DNA of 64,000 nt from Entamoeba invadens IP1. Lineage: Eukaryota; Evosea; Mastigamoebida; Endamoebidae. A program made the translations under genes and the position numbers. Positions within the stretch are counted from its first letter, which is position 1; every line of letters begins with the position of its first letter. The stretch covers positions 70,650 to 134,649 of the forward strand of contig NW_004443556.1 in NCBI RefSeq assembly GCF_000330505.1, given 5' to 3'. Below are positions 1 to 9,840 of this stretch, piece by piece. The notes beneath the pieces are model-generated. The model was not told where the DNA came from. It ran no database searches and saw nothing but the letters and a program-made list of their open reading frames with translations.

Positions 1-116
1 GAACCCAAGAAGAGTAAAAGGGCAAGCGACAGCAGCCAAAAAGAAAAGACCAACAGCCATTAAGAAGAAGATAGCCAAGACAACACATAGAACAACGGAG
101 AGTAGCCCCTCAGGAA

Positions 117-1157
117 ATGAACTCAACTTCACAATCACTTGAAGAGAACACAACAAATGTCATCACAATTAATGACACCACTGAACTCGCATCTCAGAAA
201 TCAATCCTCGAAGAAATACAGAAACAGCTCGCTTTGCTTCCTACAATCATGGAAAGGATCAGCAACTTCGAGAGCACACTCCTTACCATCAAGAAGAAAC
301 AAGCCGAGATTGAAGAGAAGGTCAACAAGCACTCAAATGCAAAGAACACACCAGCATTAAGTTCCAAAGAATTAACTCAGAAAGTGCTGAGATCAGAAGC
401 TCTTGTGAATCATATCAAAGGAATCGCCACAACGGCAATCACTCCACTTAGGAATGATATCACTCAAGCCAGAACAGATTCTGAAAACAACATTGATAGA
501 GCAGCCACCAAATTCCAGAATGCTGTAGATCATCTTGATCTCACTTTGGATGACTCATTAGAGAAAGTTGAGAAGAACATCAACCAGCTCAAAGATGAAA
601 TGATTCAAAAAATACAAAATGTTAACACAACATTGAATGATCAAAAGAAAAGTAATGATTCATTCACGGTTTCTGTTCAGAGTGTTTCAGTAAAACTTGA
701 CATGGTGGATAAAGAGAACACTAACAAAATCAGTGAAACTCTTAACCAGACAACAAGTCAACTCTATGCCAACCAACAACTCCTAAATGAAAAGATTGGA
801 CAGTTGGGCAGTTTATAACAAAACACAAATCAAAGTATCGCTATTTTAGATCGAAATATGACAACTATTGTTGCGAACCATGAGCAAGTTATAAATAATA
901 TAGGGGCAGAAGTACAAAAAAACTCGACATTGACCGGTCAACTTGTGACCGGGATCAATGTAGTGGCAGGGACGGTTCAGAAGATCATCTTAGAATATCC
1001 TCAATACTCGCCGATGAATCTGAGGACAACTCCAATTGTCGAAGAACCATCGGATGCCCTGGTGACAATACTTCAACAGCCAATACAGCCACAGACCGGG
1101 GCCAGTCTGAAGAAAATAGAATTCAACCACACATACCGAGTAAAACTGTCAAACTAA
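117..1157 (+). pseudogene. LINE ORF1 (coiled-coil protein) with an in-frame stop
   Basis: The frame opens at ATG 117 and runs in one phase to TAA 1155-1157, interrupted by one in-frame TAA at 816-818. Without it the product would be about 346 residues. The first 230 residues are charged and Gln/Asn/Lys-rich, with heptad-like leucine/isoleucine spacing typical of coiled coils. The last 60 residues are proline-rich and end in a short basic tail. LINE ORF1 proteins act as RNA-binding, self-associating chaperones for retrotransposition; here that role is inferred from position just before the RT frame. No zinc knuckle is visible. The base composition is richer in G+C than the DNA after 2700, as expected for once-coding sequence. 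Confidence 0.65.
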
Positions 1158-1159
1158 GA

Positions 1160-2669
1160 ATGACTATTTATGCACTTTCAAAATTCGAAAAAATGTTTAA
1201 AACAAAACTCTCCGAAGATGAATGTTTAGGGATACTTCACAACCTGGGTGTCGATGTATCCAGTCCCGGAAGACTGAAAAAACTTGTCCGAGAATGTCAT
1301 TGTATCACCAACAAACAGAAGCATGATGCTAATGAGTACATGAAAAAAGTAGTGACTGACAAAGAAAAGTCTAAGGCTCTTAAATTCGATGTTTTGATCA
1401 ACAAACACAACAATGTCGAAATTGAACTTGACAAGTTTGTTGGAATCATTAAGGAAGAACTCGAGAAGAAGCATGAAGGGACTGCGTATGTAAACTATTA
1501 CAGTAACAGCAACCTCATCAAAAAGTTGATTGAGTATTTGAATAACTATTTCAAACCTGATATCCACACAATTGGAGATTATCAGAATCATATCAATGAT
1601 GTGTCATACGCCTTAAAACAATTCCTTCAAACTAAAACCAGTGTTCTCAACACTGTTAGCAGAGACACAAATTTTTTTGGCTATCATCAACAAATACACA
1701 GATCTTCTTAAATGCAGAAACATCACAAAGCTTCGAAATTTGCTTAACTTGAAAAGGAGCAGTGATGAGGAAGTCCTCCAAAAGACAAGTGACACAATTG
1801 TCTACTTCCGGTATCTGCGAAATTCCCACTTGTTGGAAATGGAGTTTAAAAAAAAGAACCTAAGTAGAATAAGGCTAAACTTGAAGTGGATGGTGTTCAA
1901 CAAACGGAGTATTGTAAGAGGCGAACAATCTAGTACTTTTCCATCAACTGAACAAACGATGGAATTGTGGCACGATCTCTTTGAAGTTGTCAAGGAGGTA
2001 GACAAGACCAATGTCTACACCAAAGAGATTTGGGATTGTGAAGAGAAGAATTATCACCTCCAACAGATAACAAAAGATGAAATGTTGCTGGCTGTTAAAT
2101 GCGTTGCTAACTGGAAGGCTCCTGGACTAGACAAGATATCTGGGTACTACATCAAACATTGTACTTGTTTGCATGATTCATTGTTGCGAATATACCAGAA
2201 GTGGTACAAGTATCCAGAAGAGATACCCCAAAACATGTTCACGGGGAGGACGGTACTGATTCATAAGGGTGGTGATACTACAAATCCAGCCAACTACCGC
2301 CCCATCACTTGTCTTAATGTTGTCACAAAAGTGTTCACTTCTATTCTGAAGCACAAGATAGAGACACAACTTGACATTAATCTAGTTGAGAAGCAACTTG
2401 AAAAGAACCAGTTGGACTGCAAGAAGCATACATATGCTTCAAAAAAAGGGCTGCTACCTAAAATAATTAGGGATGTCACAATCTCTAGTATGAAAGACCT
2501 GATGACTTACTTGAGTCATGGGAGAGCTTCCTTTGAGCCAGGAAACTCAATGGACTGTTCTCCACATGACGTATTGGGAATAGAGAGTCTTGAAGGCGAA
2601 GAGATGGTTGAAGGAGAAGACTGCTCCGAGCCATGCAATCCAATAACAAATTCAATTGGAAACGCATAA
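1160..2669 (+). pseudogene. LINE ORF2 reverse transcriptase remnant
   Basis: ORF2 starts at ATG 1160, 2 nt after the ORF1 stop. It reads to about 1670, shifts frame inside a run of seven T's (about 1671-1677), and continues in the next phase to 2669. Around 2110-2360 it shows the early RT motifs of non-LTR elements: WKAPGLDKISGYYIK, then GRTVLIHKGGD, then NPANYRPITCLN, which corresponds to the fingers and palm entry. Downstream the similarity fades (a degenerate SPHDVL may be the following palm motif), and there is no YxDD box or endonuclease domain. It is therefore both frameshifted and truncated. A retrovirus-like or Penelope RT is less likely because of the NYRPITCL signature. Confidence 0.75.
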
Positions 2670-2851
2670 TTGAATTCTGGGTGTAATTGATATTGTTTTT
2701 CCGCTATTTTTTATCACTAATTAATAATTAGTTTATTTTTTGAAACATAAAATATAATTATTTTTATGGACTATATAGTTTGTTTTATTTTTCAAAATTA
2801 TTTTTTACATATCAGATTTTTTGTTCACATCTTAAAAATAATCAAATTATA

Positions 2852-3147
2852 CAGTGAAAAGTGTCTTTTTGTGGGTTTTTATATTTGTGGGTTACGTCTA
2901 TTTGTGGGTCAATGGACCAATCCAATGCAAAACCCACAAATAATTATTTTGCTCTCGAACCTTGAATTTAGGTACACTTAAATACAAATTATAGTATTAT
3001 TATAATTAAAAAAACTACTATATTTTCTATAACACTGTTTTTTTATGGAAAAAATGGTGAATAGAATTTACTAGACAATTCCATGGTAAACCCACAAATA
3101 TACGTTTTTTCTCTGTTTAAAAACCCACAAATAAACACCTTTTACTG
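2852..3147. mobile_element. TA-flanked MITE, 296 bp
   Basis: The left end reads CAGTGAAAAGTGTCTTTTTG and the right end, reverse-complemented, reads CAGTAAAAGGTGTTTATTTG; both continue into GTGGGTTT. A TA dinucleotide flanks each end (2850-2851 and 3148-3149), the footprint of Tc1/mariner-type insertion. There is no ORF. The word TTTGTGGGT (either strand) recurs about six times inside. The element is presumably non-autonomous. Confidence 0.75.
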
Positions 3148-3724
3148 TATTTAAGATGGATTTTTAGTAAAAAAGTTGAAAACAATCACACCAATAAGTT
3201 GGATTAAAACAACGGAACGTATTACGGAGAATTGAAAAAAATGCAAACAGACAAGTCAACAAACTATTATCTTTTTAAAAAATTGAATTACAACAAACTG
3301 TGTTATAGAATGTATTACAACAATAAGTGAACATGTTTGTTATATGTAATGTATATATTAAATTATATATTCAATAACAATGACATTCAAGGTGGTTGAA
3401 ATGTACTTGATTGTGAATCTGTTTTGGAAACTCCAAGTACATCGCCTAATACTAAAAATTTTATCGGCTTGAAAATATCTGTTTCGGGATTTCTGATGTT
3501 TCTATTGAGTAAATCCCGAAAAAATATAAAAATTATATCTTCGATATAATATCTTATTTAAACTAGTTCTTATTTGCTAGTTGGTTTGAGTAATATCCTT
3601 GTGCAGAATAATGTTAAGAAAAAATAAAACAGGCATGACAGTCTTTTTTAAAAGATCAAACGGCAAAAAAAAAGAAAAAAAATAACACTGTCTAATAAAA
3701 AAATAACAGTGAAACAAGGAAACG

Positions 3725-3897
3725 TGTTAAACAGAGAAAAATGTATATTTGTGGGTTTATCATGGAATAGTGTAGTAAATTCTATTTACAATTGTTTACA
3801 TAAAAACAGTGTTATAGAAAATATAGTAGTTTTTTAATTATAATAAAACTATATTATTAATATAAGTGGACTTAAATTTAAGGTTCGAGAGCAAAAT
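3725..3897 (-). repeat. Diverged inverted copy of the 2852-3147 MITE interior
   Basis: This stretch matches, in reverse complement and with small indels, about 2945-3123 of the neighbouring MITE. Shared landmarks are a GAGCAAAAT box, a run reading AAAAAACTACTATATTTTCT, the word AACACTGTTTTT, and a CCCACAAATATAC box. The outer TIRs are not conserved. It is probably an older, partly deleted copy of the same family in opposite orientation, so 2945-3897 looks like one large inverted repeat. Confidence 0.6.
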
Positions 3898-4121
3898 ACA
3901 GTCATTCATGGTTCGTTATAAAACTAAACAATAGGCAGTAGATTGAATTGAATTATATCAATTTTATTTTATTATATTAATTTGAACTATTTAATATAAA
4001 AAAATATCAAAAAAGTTTTTAAAATAAAAGATTCAAAAATCATTTACAACTAAAAAAATTGCCGTAACAATAAAAAAATCTAAAAATTTTAGATGAATTA
4101 ATTGTTATTGATTGTTATTTA

Positions 4122-6662
4122 CAGTAAAAATTCTATTGGTGTGTGGTTTTGACCAATCAAAAGTGGCATACACCAGAGTCCTTAAATTTTTAAATAGATG
4201 CCATAGGTTATCTTTAAATAATAAAATAATAATAAAAATAAAAATAAATAAAATAGAAAAATGCCTCACAATTTGAAGAAAAAACAAAATCATTTAAAAT
4301 TTACCTTTCAATAATGTAGTTAACAAAAAACATTTTGAATATATAATTCTAAATTAAAATTTTATTTATTTATATATCCATTTTAATAATTTATTAATTA
4401 ATAACTTGTTTTTAAAAGATAAATGATCTTGAAATCAATAAATACAATAAATTGAAAAATATGGATAAACCAAAACCACGAATAGATTGGATCAAAGAAA
4501 GAATGATGAAGTTATAGATATAAAGAAACGTGAATTTGTATGTATCATTTGTGGAAAAAACATTCACAAAGCACAATGTTCACACCACCACAAAGATTGT
4601 CATTGTGAAATTCTTGAAGACAAAAAAACATGTGAATTGCTGGTGAACAGTTTCAGAGCAGAAGAACATTTACAACAAATTAAAAACAATAAATTATGTG
4701 ATGAAAAAGTTAGCAACAAATCAAAAGTGAAAATCAAAGAAGCGAATTTGATAGAAGAAGGTAGATTACCAACAACAAATCTTGCTGTTATTTTGGCAGC
4801 AAACAACATACTTAGTAAACACAAAGTTATAGCAGAAATAATCGAAATAATCGAGGAATCTATAGAAAAGTGTGGAATTGAAATATTGACAAAAATAAGA
4901 AAAAGTGAATCTAAATTGGCAAGAATAGCAACACATTTGTCTGTTCTCGTTGATGAATCTGTGGTTGCTTCAAAATCTTGGTATTCATATTACATTCGAA
5001 TGGTGATGCCCAATATGGATATCATAGTCAGAATGTTGGAAATCAATGTTTATAATAGAAAAGCTACTGGTGTTTTGTTGTCGAAAAAAACAAAAGAGGT
5101 ATTGGAACAACACAAAATAGATACATTAAAAATAACTAGTTGGGGAACTGATGGTGCTCCCAATGAGCAAAGTGAGGGTGGCATGAGTGGGATATTATCT
5201 AACGAATTTTCTGAACTTCCTGGAAGAACAATGTGTATCTTCCCAATATGGTGCAAATGCCACTTATTAAATCTCTGTGTTGCAGAATGTTTGGAATCCA
5301 AAAGTGCGTCATGCACTGTTTATTTGCTATCCAATGTCAGTTTTTTTCTCAAAAGCTCAAAGTTTAGAGAACTTTACAAATGTACACCTCCAACTTATTG
5401 TACAACAAGGTGGTTATCAATGGCGGTATTGTTCAAATGGGTATTAAAAAATTACGACAAAATTCAGAATTATTTAATGAATTTTGAATTAAAAAAATGA
5501 AATATGGTGAAATGACAGTGAAAGAGATGAACGAACAATTTTGCAGTGTTCATTTAAAACTAAATATAGCATTTTTCTTAGACACTTTGGGACAATTGGA
5601 AAATTTAAACCAAGAACTTCAGAAAAAAATGCCGTGTTCTTTCGATCAATTCACAAGATAAAACAATTTAAAAATAAAATTTATAAAATGAAAAATGATA
5701 TTAAAACACACACTTTTGATTTATTTCCAAATCTTAAGTTGTTGACAACCCTTAATGATATTGATATAACTAATGCTATAAAAACATTGGACATTCTTTT
5801 TGATACATTAGAAGTGAGATTTCGATATGTTGTAGCATCTCCAAGATTTAAAGGAAATTGCACTAATTATCTTGAAAACCATAGAGACAAAATTAATCGA
5901 GACGGGACTGTGTATGAACGACCTAAAACGAATTTAGATGTATTTTGTGAATTCGCAAACAACTTTGATTCTTATGTGATGGAAACAAAAACTGTCCCAT
6001 ATGCTATGAAACAATTTGAAATTGAAATAAAACAATTAAGTCAAATAAATAACTTGTATGAGGTTAGAAATAATATGAAACGTATTAAAAGTGATTTGCA
6101 TGTAGCAAAAAGTTCAAAAAAGGAGTTTGTTCAATAGAAAAACATGAAAAATTGTGGGATATTTCCGATGAATTGGATATACTTGATTATATTAATTTAT
6201 TAAAAGAGGGCTCTGAGTTACGTAAATTTGTTGGATTCATGTTGAGCATACCGACAAGTTCCGCTGCTTGTGAATGTTGTTTTTCAATTTTAAAAAGGTA
6301 TGCAATGCCAAATATTCAAGAGTCTGTACTCCGAGAAAGAATGATTGTTAAAGATGCTGATTTAAACAAAGAAATAAGTGTTTAGTTATTTAACTATTAA
6401 AAATTTCATTTGTATCAAATATATAATTATTAATTGTAGTAAATTATTTTATTGTGTTATTAATAATTTAAACTTGATGTTATAATAAGATGTTATAATA
6501 ATATTATTACCATAAAGCAATATATGCCATTATTATATAACTAATGGCTTTCCCAACTATACAACTATTTATCTGTGTGGTTTTATATTTTTTGCCACGT
6601 GGTGTATATGTAAATCCATAGGGTTGGATTTTTAAGGACCCTGAGCCTACACACCGATAGAT
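4122..6662 (+). mobile_element. hAT-type DNA transposon, decayed
   Basis: A broken hAT transposase (4461-6385) is bracketed by related ends. The left end carries CTATTGGTGTGTGG and, 40 nt in, GTCCTTAAA. The right end, reverse-complemented, carries CTATCGGTGTGTAGG and GTCCTTAAA at the same relative position. Outer boundaries are uncertain and no clean 8-bp target-site duplication was found. The extreme left end (CAGTAAAAATTCTAT) is also similar to an inverted end at 9836, so the border may belong to a larger composite. Confidence 0.55.
4461..6385 (+). pseudogene. hAT-family transposase, multiply frameshifted
   Basis: ATG 4461 opens the frame (MDKPKPRIDW), which shifts near 4500. It then carries a Cys/His cluster (CIICGK, then HHHKDCHC) resembling an N-terminal zinc finger. 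Next come hAT RNase-H-like landmarks: LVDESVV around 4950, WGTDGAPNEQ around 5140 and CKCHLLNLCVAE around 5255. The C-terminus at 6230-6340 has the hAT dimerisation signature PTSSAACECCFSILKR. Further frameshifts lie in the A-run near 5490, near 5630, and near 6137. At least four lesions make this a pseudogene. hAT transposases cut and paste DNA as dimers through this C-terminal domain. Confidence 0.75.
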
Positions 6663-6876
6663 ATAATGATTTCCCACATATTTGGCTCAAAAACACGCAA
6701 AAATAATGTCAATTGCAAATTTGTTTTTATTTTAAAAGAGTAAAGACTTGGTAATAAAAACTTAAAAAGAGAAAAATTATCAAACAAAAATAAATTCAAA
6801 AAAGATAAGAGAAGAAAAGCAGAAAATTCTCCTCAAAAAAATAAACTTTAAATGATAATAAAAAATGCACTGACTT
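6663..6876. other. AT-rich spacer, nothing recognised
   Basis: A-rich sequence between the hAT right end and the hairpin. No open frame, repeat or RNA signal was seen. Confidence 0.5.
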
Positions 6877-6914
6877 TCACACCAATCACAAGAGCACGCT
6901 TGTGATTGGTGTGA
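6877..6914. repeat. Perfect 16-bp hairpin beside the Hsp70 fragment
   Basis: Arms 6877-6892 (TCACACCAATCACAAG) and 6899-6914 are exact reverse complements around a 6-nt loop AGCACG. The right arm abuts the Hsp70-like fragment. Confidence 0.8.
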
Positions 6915-7410
6915 TGACAGAATTGATAACACAAAACTTATTAATTTCAGCAAGAACGTCACAGATATTTTCGACACATGCAGACAACCAGCCTGGCGTG
7001 CTCATCCAAGTCTTTGAGGGCGAGGCATCTATGACATCACACTGCAACCTGCTTGGAAAGTTTGGGTTGTTTGGTATTGTATTAGCACCACATGGAGTCT
7101 CACAGTTGAAGTCACATTTGATACAAATTCAAATGGGATATTAAATGTGTCGGCTGAAAACGAGACAACAAGTGGACAAGATGATTGCAGACGAAAAGAG
7201 TTCAAGGCGGAGGACGACAAGATGATGACTTTTCGAAACTAAAAATCGACACTCACCTTATGCTACTTATGTAATAACACAGTGAACAAGCAAATTTTTT
7301 TTCAAGGTTATCAACAGAAGACAATACAGCAATCGAGGCTGATGTCAAAGACGTACTCGAGTTGTAAATTGACAAGAACCAATCAGCACCAAAAGTCCAT
7401 TTGTTTATAC
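6914..7410 (+). pseudogene. Hsp70 (DnaK family) C-terminal pseudogene fragment
   Basis: Three collinear pieces in different phases match the substrate-binding half of eukaryotic Hsp70. From 6914 the frame reads [18 protein letters not shown] and then [14 protein letters not shown], with LLGKF after it. After a one-base loss near 7101 it reads [20 protein letters not shown]. From about 7306 it reads LSTEDNTAIEADVKDVLEL, an in-frame TAA, then IDKNQSAPK, as in the lid near the Hsp70 C-terminus. The ATPase domain and about 100 residues between the second and third pieces are missing. It cannot encode a chaperone. Its raised G+C marks it as captured coding DNA lying between two transposons. Confidence 0.85.
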
Positions 7411-7616
7411 AAAAACACAATGCGTTGTTCTTATTCTAAACAATTAAACGATTTAAAAAAATTCACAATATTATTTTATGTTTACACGTGTCGCGTTTTT
7501 TTTTCAAAAAAAACAAAAAATATATTATGTCATTTTTCTAGATTGTGGATAGTTTTACAAATTTCATTATTTTTTAGTTTTTTGCCAGAAATAAAAAAAG
7601 AAAAGAAAAAAAAATA

Positions 7617-7975
7617 CAGTTGAATTAGGTCTACTTGTGATAGTATTTTTTATGAAAGTGATATGATTTTTATAAAATGTACAACATTTTTGATAAAAAT
7701 GATGAATTAATTGAGAAGTGATAGTAATTTGTTTGAAAAATTATGAGTATTTTTTATAAAAGTGATGAATAATCGTAAAAAATGATGATTTATGGTAAAA
7801 ATGATGGGAAATTATATCAAAAGTGATGGATTTTTCTCAAAAATGATGCAATCTATAAGAAAGTGACCAATAATATTTTGAAAAAGTTTATGATTTTTAA
7901 CACTTGTGACAGATTATTTTATAAATATATAAATGTAGTTAATTACGGAAACTTCCCGTTATTTTAAACAAAAAA
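7617..7975 (+). repeat. Left 359-bp TIR with ~20-bp periodic motif
   Basis: Besides the terminal CAGTTGAATTAGG, the arm carries the hexamer (A/T)(A/G)TGA(T/C) or a close variant starting at about 7636, 7657, 7676, 7698, 7717, 7742, 7761, 7781, 7800, 7822, 7842, 7862, 7889 and 7905. Spacing is mostly 19-22 bp, about two DNA turns. Such arrays are expected for transposase-binding sites; that role is inferred. Confidence 0.85.
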
Positions 7976-8067
7976 TGAAATAAACACGAATAAACATAAA
8001 ATATTACAAAAGATGTGTTTACATTGATTTTTCTTTGATTTATTTGTACTATAAAAACAACTTTAAT

Positions 8068-9413
8068 ATGAATAATAATCAAATGTCTCGTTCACTTACA
8101 TATCTTGATGCAAGAGATCCAATTGTTCGAAGCGATTATATAGAAAACTCTCCACAACTTCTACAAGTTGAAGTTGTGGAATCACGGCGTATTATTCCTT
8201 TTATACCACCACAATCTGAAAGAAGAAAAAGAGGATGACCAAAAAAGAATGTAACAAATATTACACAAATCAAAAGATCATACAAAAGAGTATTGCTTTC
8301 TGATAAGTTTGAATTAATTAAATTATTTCGAAAATATGGAGATACAGTTAAACCAGAATTCTATAGTACCAAAGTTGGTATCAAAGTTAACACTTTAAAT
8401 AATTTGTTAATAAAATTGAGAAAGGGGGAATCAATTTTGCCTAAAAATCACTACAGAAGAAAGAGCCGTGTAATACCATTTCAAAACCTTGTTCAAAAGA
8501 TATTAGAAAAAGACAGTACTGAATCTGTCTCTAATATTAGAAGACATATTAAATATATTACAGCAGGAGCAAATGTCAGAAATTTAGAAGACGTTTCTCT
8601 TGTTACAGAACAAGAGTTTGAAGCTGGATATCACAGAAGATTTAATGAACCTCTTACTCCAGAATCACTTAATCTGGCAGATTCTTTAATACCATCCGTA
8701 AGTTCAATTACAAATTTCATGCGTTGTAAAACGGGAAATGAAATGGAGAGGACATTTCCCATATTAAGTTTCAAGAAAGAAACAACACGAGGAGCCGTAG
8801 CTAATACTCCGGATAACAAAGAAAAAAGAGTTGAAGCCATCGAAAAATTAGTCGGAATGATGCATCAAGGATACACCTGGGTGTGCATTGATGAGTCTTC
8901 TTGGCGAATAGCCTGTACTTCTAGTTATGGATGGAGTCCAATTGGAGAAAAAATGATTGTCACCAAGGCAAAGAATGGTCAACGGCTTTCTGCATTGACT
9001 GCAATTGACTACATGGGCATGAGTTTTAGCCTTATAGTTGCTGGGAAAAGTGACACTGAAATGTTCAATCGTTATATCCAAGATGTCATGAAACATTATG
9101 ATGATAATAATATAAACGCTATTTTTTGGTGCGACAATTGTTCCATTCATAACGATTTAGAACAACTTGTTGAACATACACATCATACCGTTATTTTCAA
9201 TGCGGCTTATAGCCCAGAATTGAACCCCATAGAAAACATTTTCGGAATTTGGAAACGAAAAGTTGAAAACGAAATCAGAGTATGGTCGGTGTTGGAAGAT
9301 CTGCTTTGTAAAAAAATGGTTTTGTAAATATCCAACCCGCTGATGTAATAGCTTCAATGGAAAAATGTAGAAATGAAGTTTGGTCTCTTGTTTATACCAG
9401 AAGTGATTTATGA
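8068..9413 (+). pseudogene. Tc1/mariner DDE transposase, stop plus frameshift
   Basis: ATG 8068 starts the frame. A TGA at 8236-8238 interrupts what would be the AT-hook-like string RKRGRPKKN; the change is CGA to TGA. The frame then reads to 9327. A DDE_3 domain is visible: CIDESSWR (first Asp, about 8890), FWCDNCSIHN (second Asp, about 9130) and SPELNPIENIFGIWKRKV (Glu, about 9230). There are 32 residues between the second Asp and the Glu, against 34 in classic Tc1. A one-base slip in the A-run near 9311-9317 moves the last 30 residues into the next phase, ending at TGA 9411-9413. Two point lesions in an otherwise well-preserved gene suggest recent inactivation. Confidence 0.85.
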
Positions 9414-9422
9414 ATGATTGTG

Positions 9423-9781
9423 TTTTTTGTTTAAAATAACGGGAAGTTTCCGTAATTAACTACATTTATATATTTATAAAATAATCTGTCACAAGTGTTA
9501 AAAATCATAAACTTTTTCAAAATATTATTGGTCACTTTCTTATAGATTGCATCATTTTTGAGAAAAATCCATCACTTTTGATATAATTTCCCATCATTTT
9601 TACCATAAATCATCATTTTTTACGATTATTCATCACTTTTATAAAAAATACTCATAATTTTTCAAACAAATTACTATCACTTCTCAATTAATTCATCATT
9701 TTTATCAAAAATGTTGTACATTTTATAAAAATCATATCACTTTCATAAAAAATACTATCACAAGTAGACCTAATTCAACTG
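9423..9781 (-). repeat. Right 359-bp TIR
   Basis: Exact inverted counterpart of 7617-7975 as far as I compared it, with the same array of TGAT-type hexamers. Its inner edge begins 10 nt after the transposase stop. Confidence 0.88.
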
Positions 9782-9840
9782 TACACACCTTGGGAAAACA
9801 ATTTTCATGACTCCACGCACCGATAGAATTTTACTGTATA

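Larger units (their letters stand above)
1..2700 (+). mobile_element. Degenerate LINE-type (non-LTR) retrotransposon, 5' end outside window
   Basis: Two consecutive reading frames in the same direction have the layout of an Entamoeba-type LINE: a coiled-coil first ORF, then 2 nt later a second ORF with reverse-transcriptase motifs. Both are broken (premature stop in ORF1, frameshift in ORF2) and the RT stops before the catalytic YxDD block, so the copy is dead. No poly-A tail or target-site duplication is visible near 2700, where the sequence becomes plain AT-rich DNA. The left boundary lies outside the window. Family assignment rests on the RT motifs; the clade (R4-like is known in Entamoeba) is inference. 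Confidence 0.75.
7617..9781 (+). mobile_element. Tc1/mariner-type transposon with 359-bp TIRs
   Basis: The element begins CAGTTGAATTAGG and ends with its exact complement, with TA at 7615-7616 and 9782-9783. The 359-bp arms (7617-7975 and 9423-9781) appear identical wherever I compared them, indicating recent movement or gene conversion. Between them lies one transposase gene in the + direction, closed by one stop and one frameshift. Long TIRs with repeated internal motifs are unusual for this superfamily, where 20-30 bp is common. Confidence 0.9.

Noticed and set aside
9782..9840. Clean 8-bp target-site duplication for the hAT element
   Set aside because: Flanks at 4114-4121 and after 6662 or 9836 do not match as 8-mers; only TA is shared by the 4122/9836 pair.
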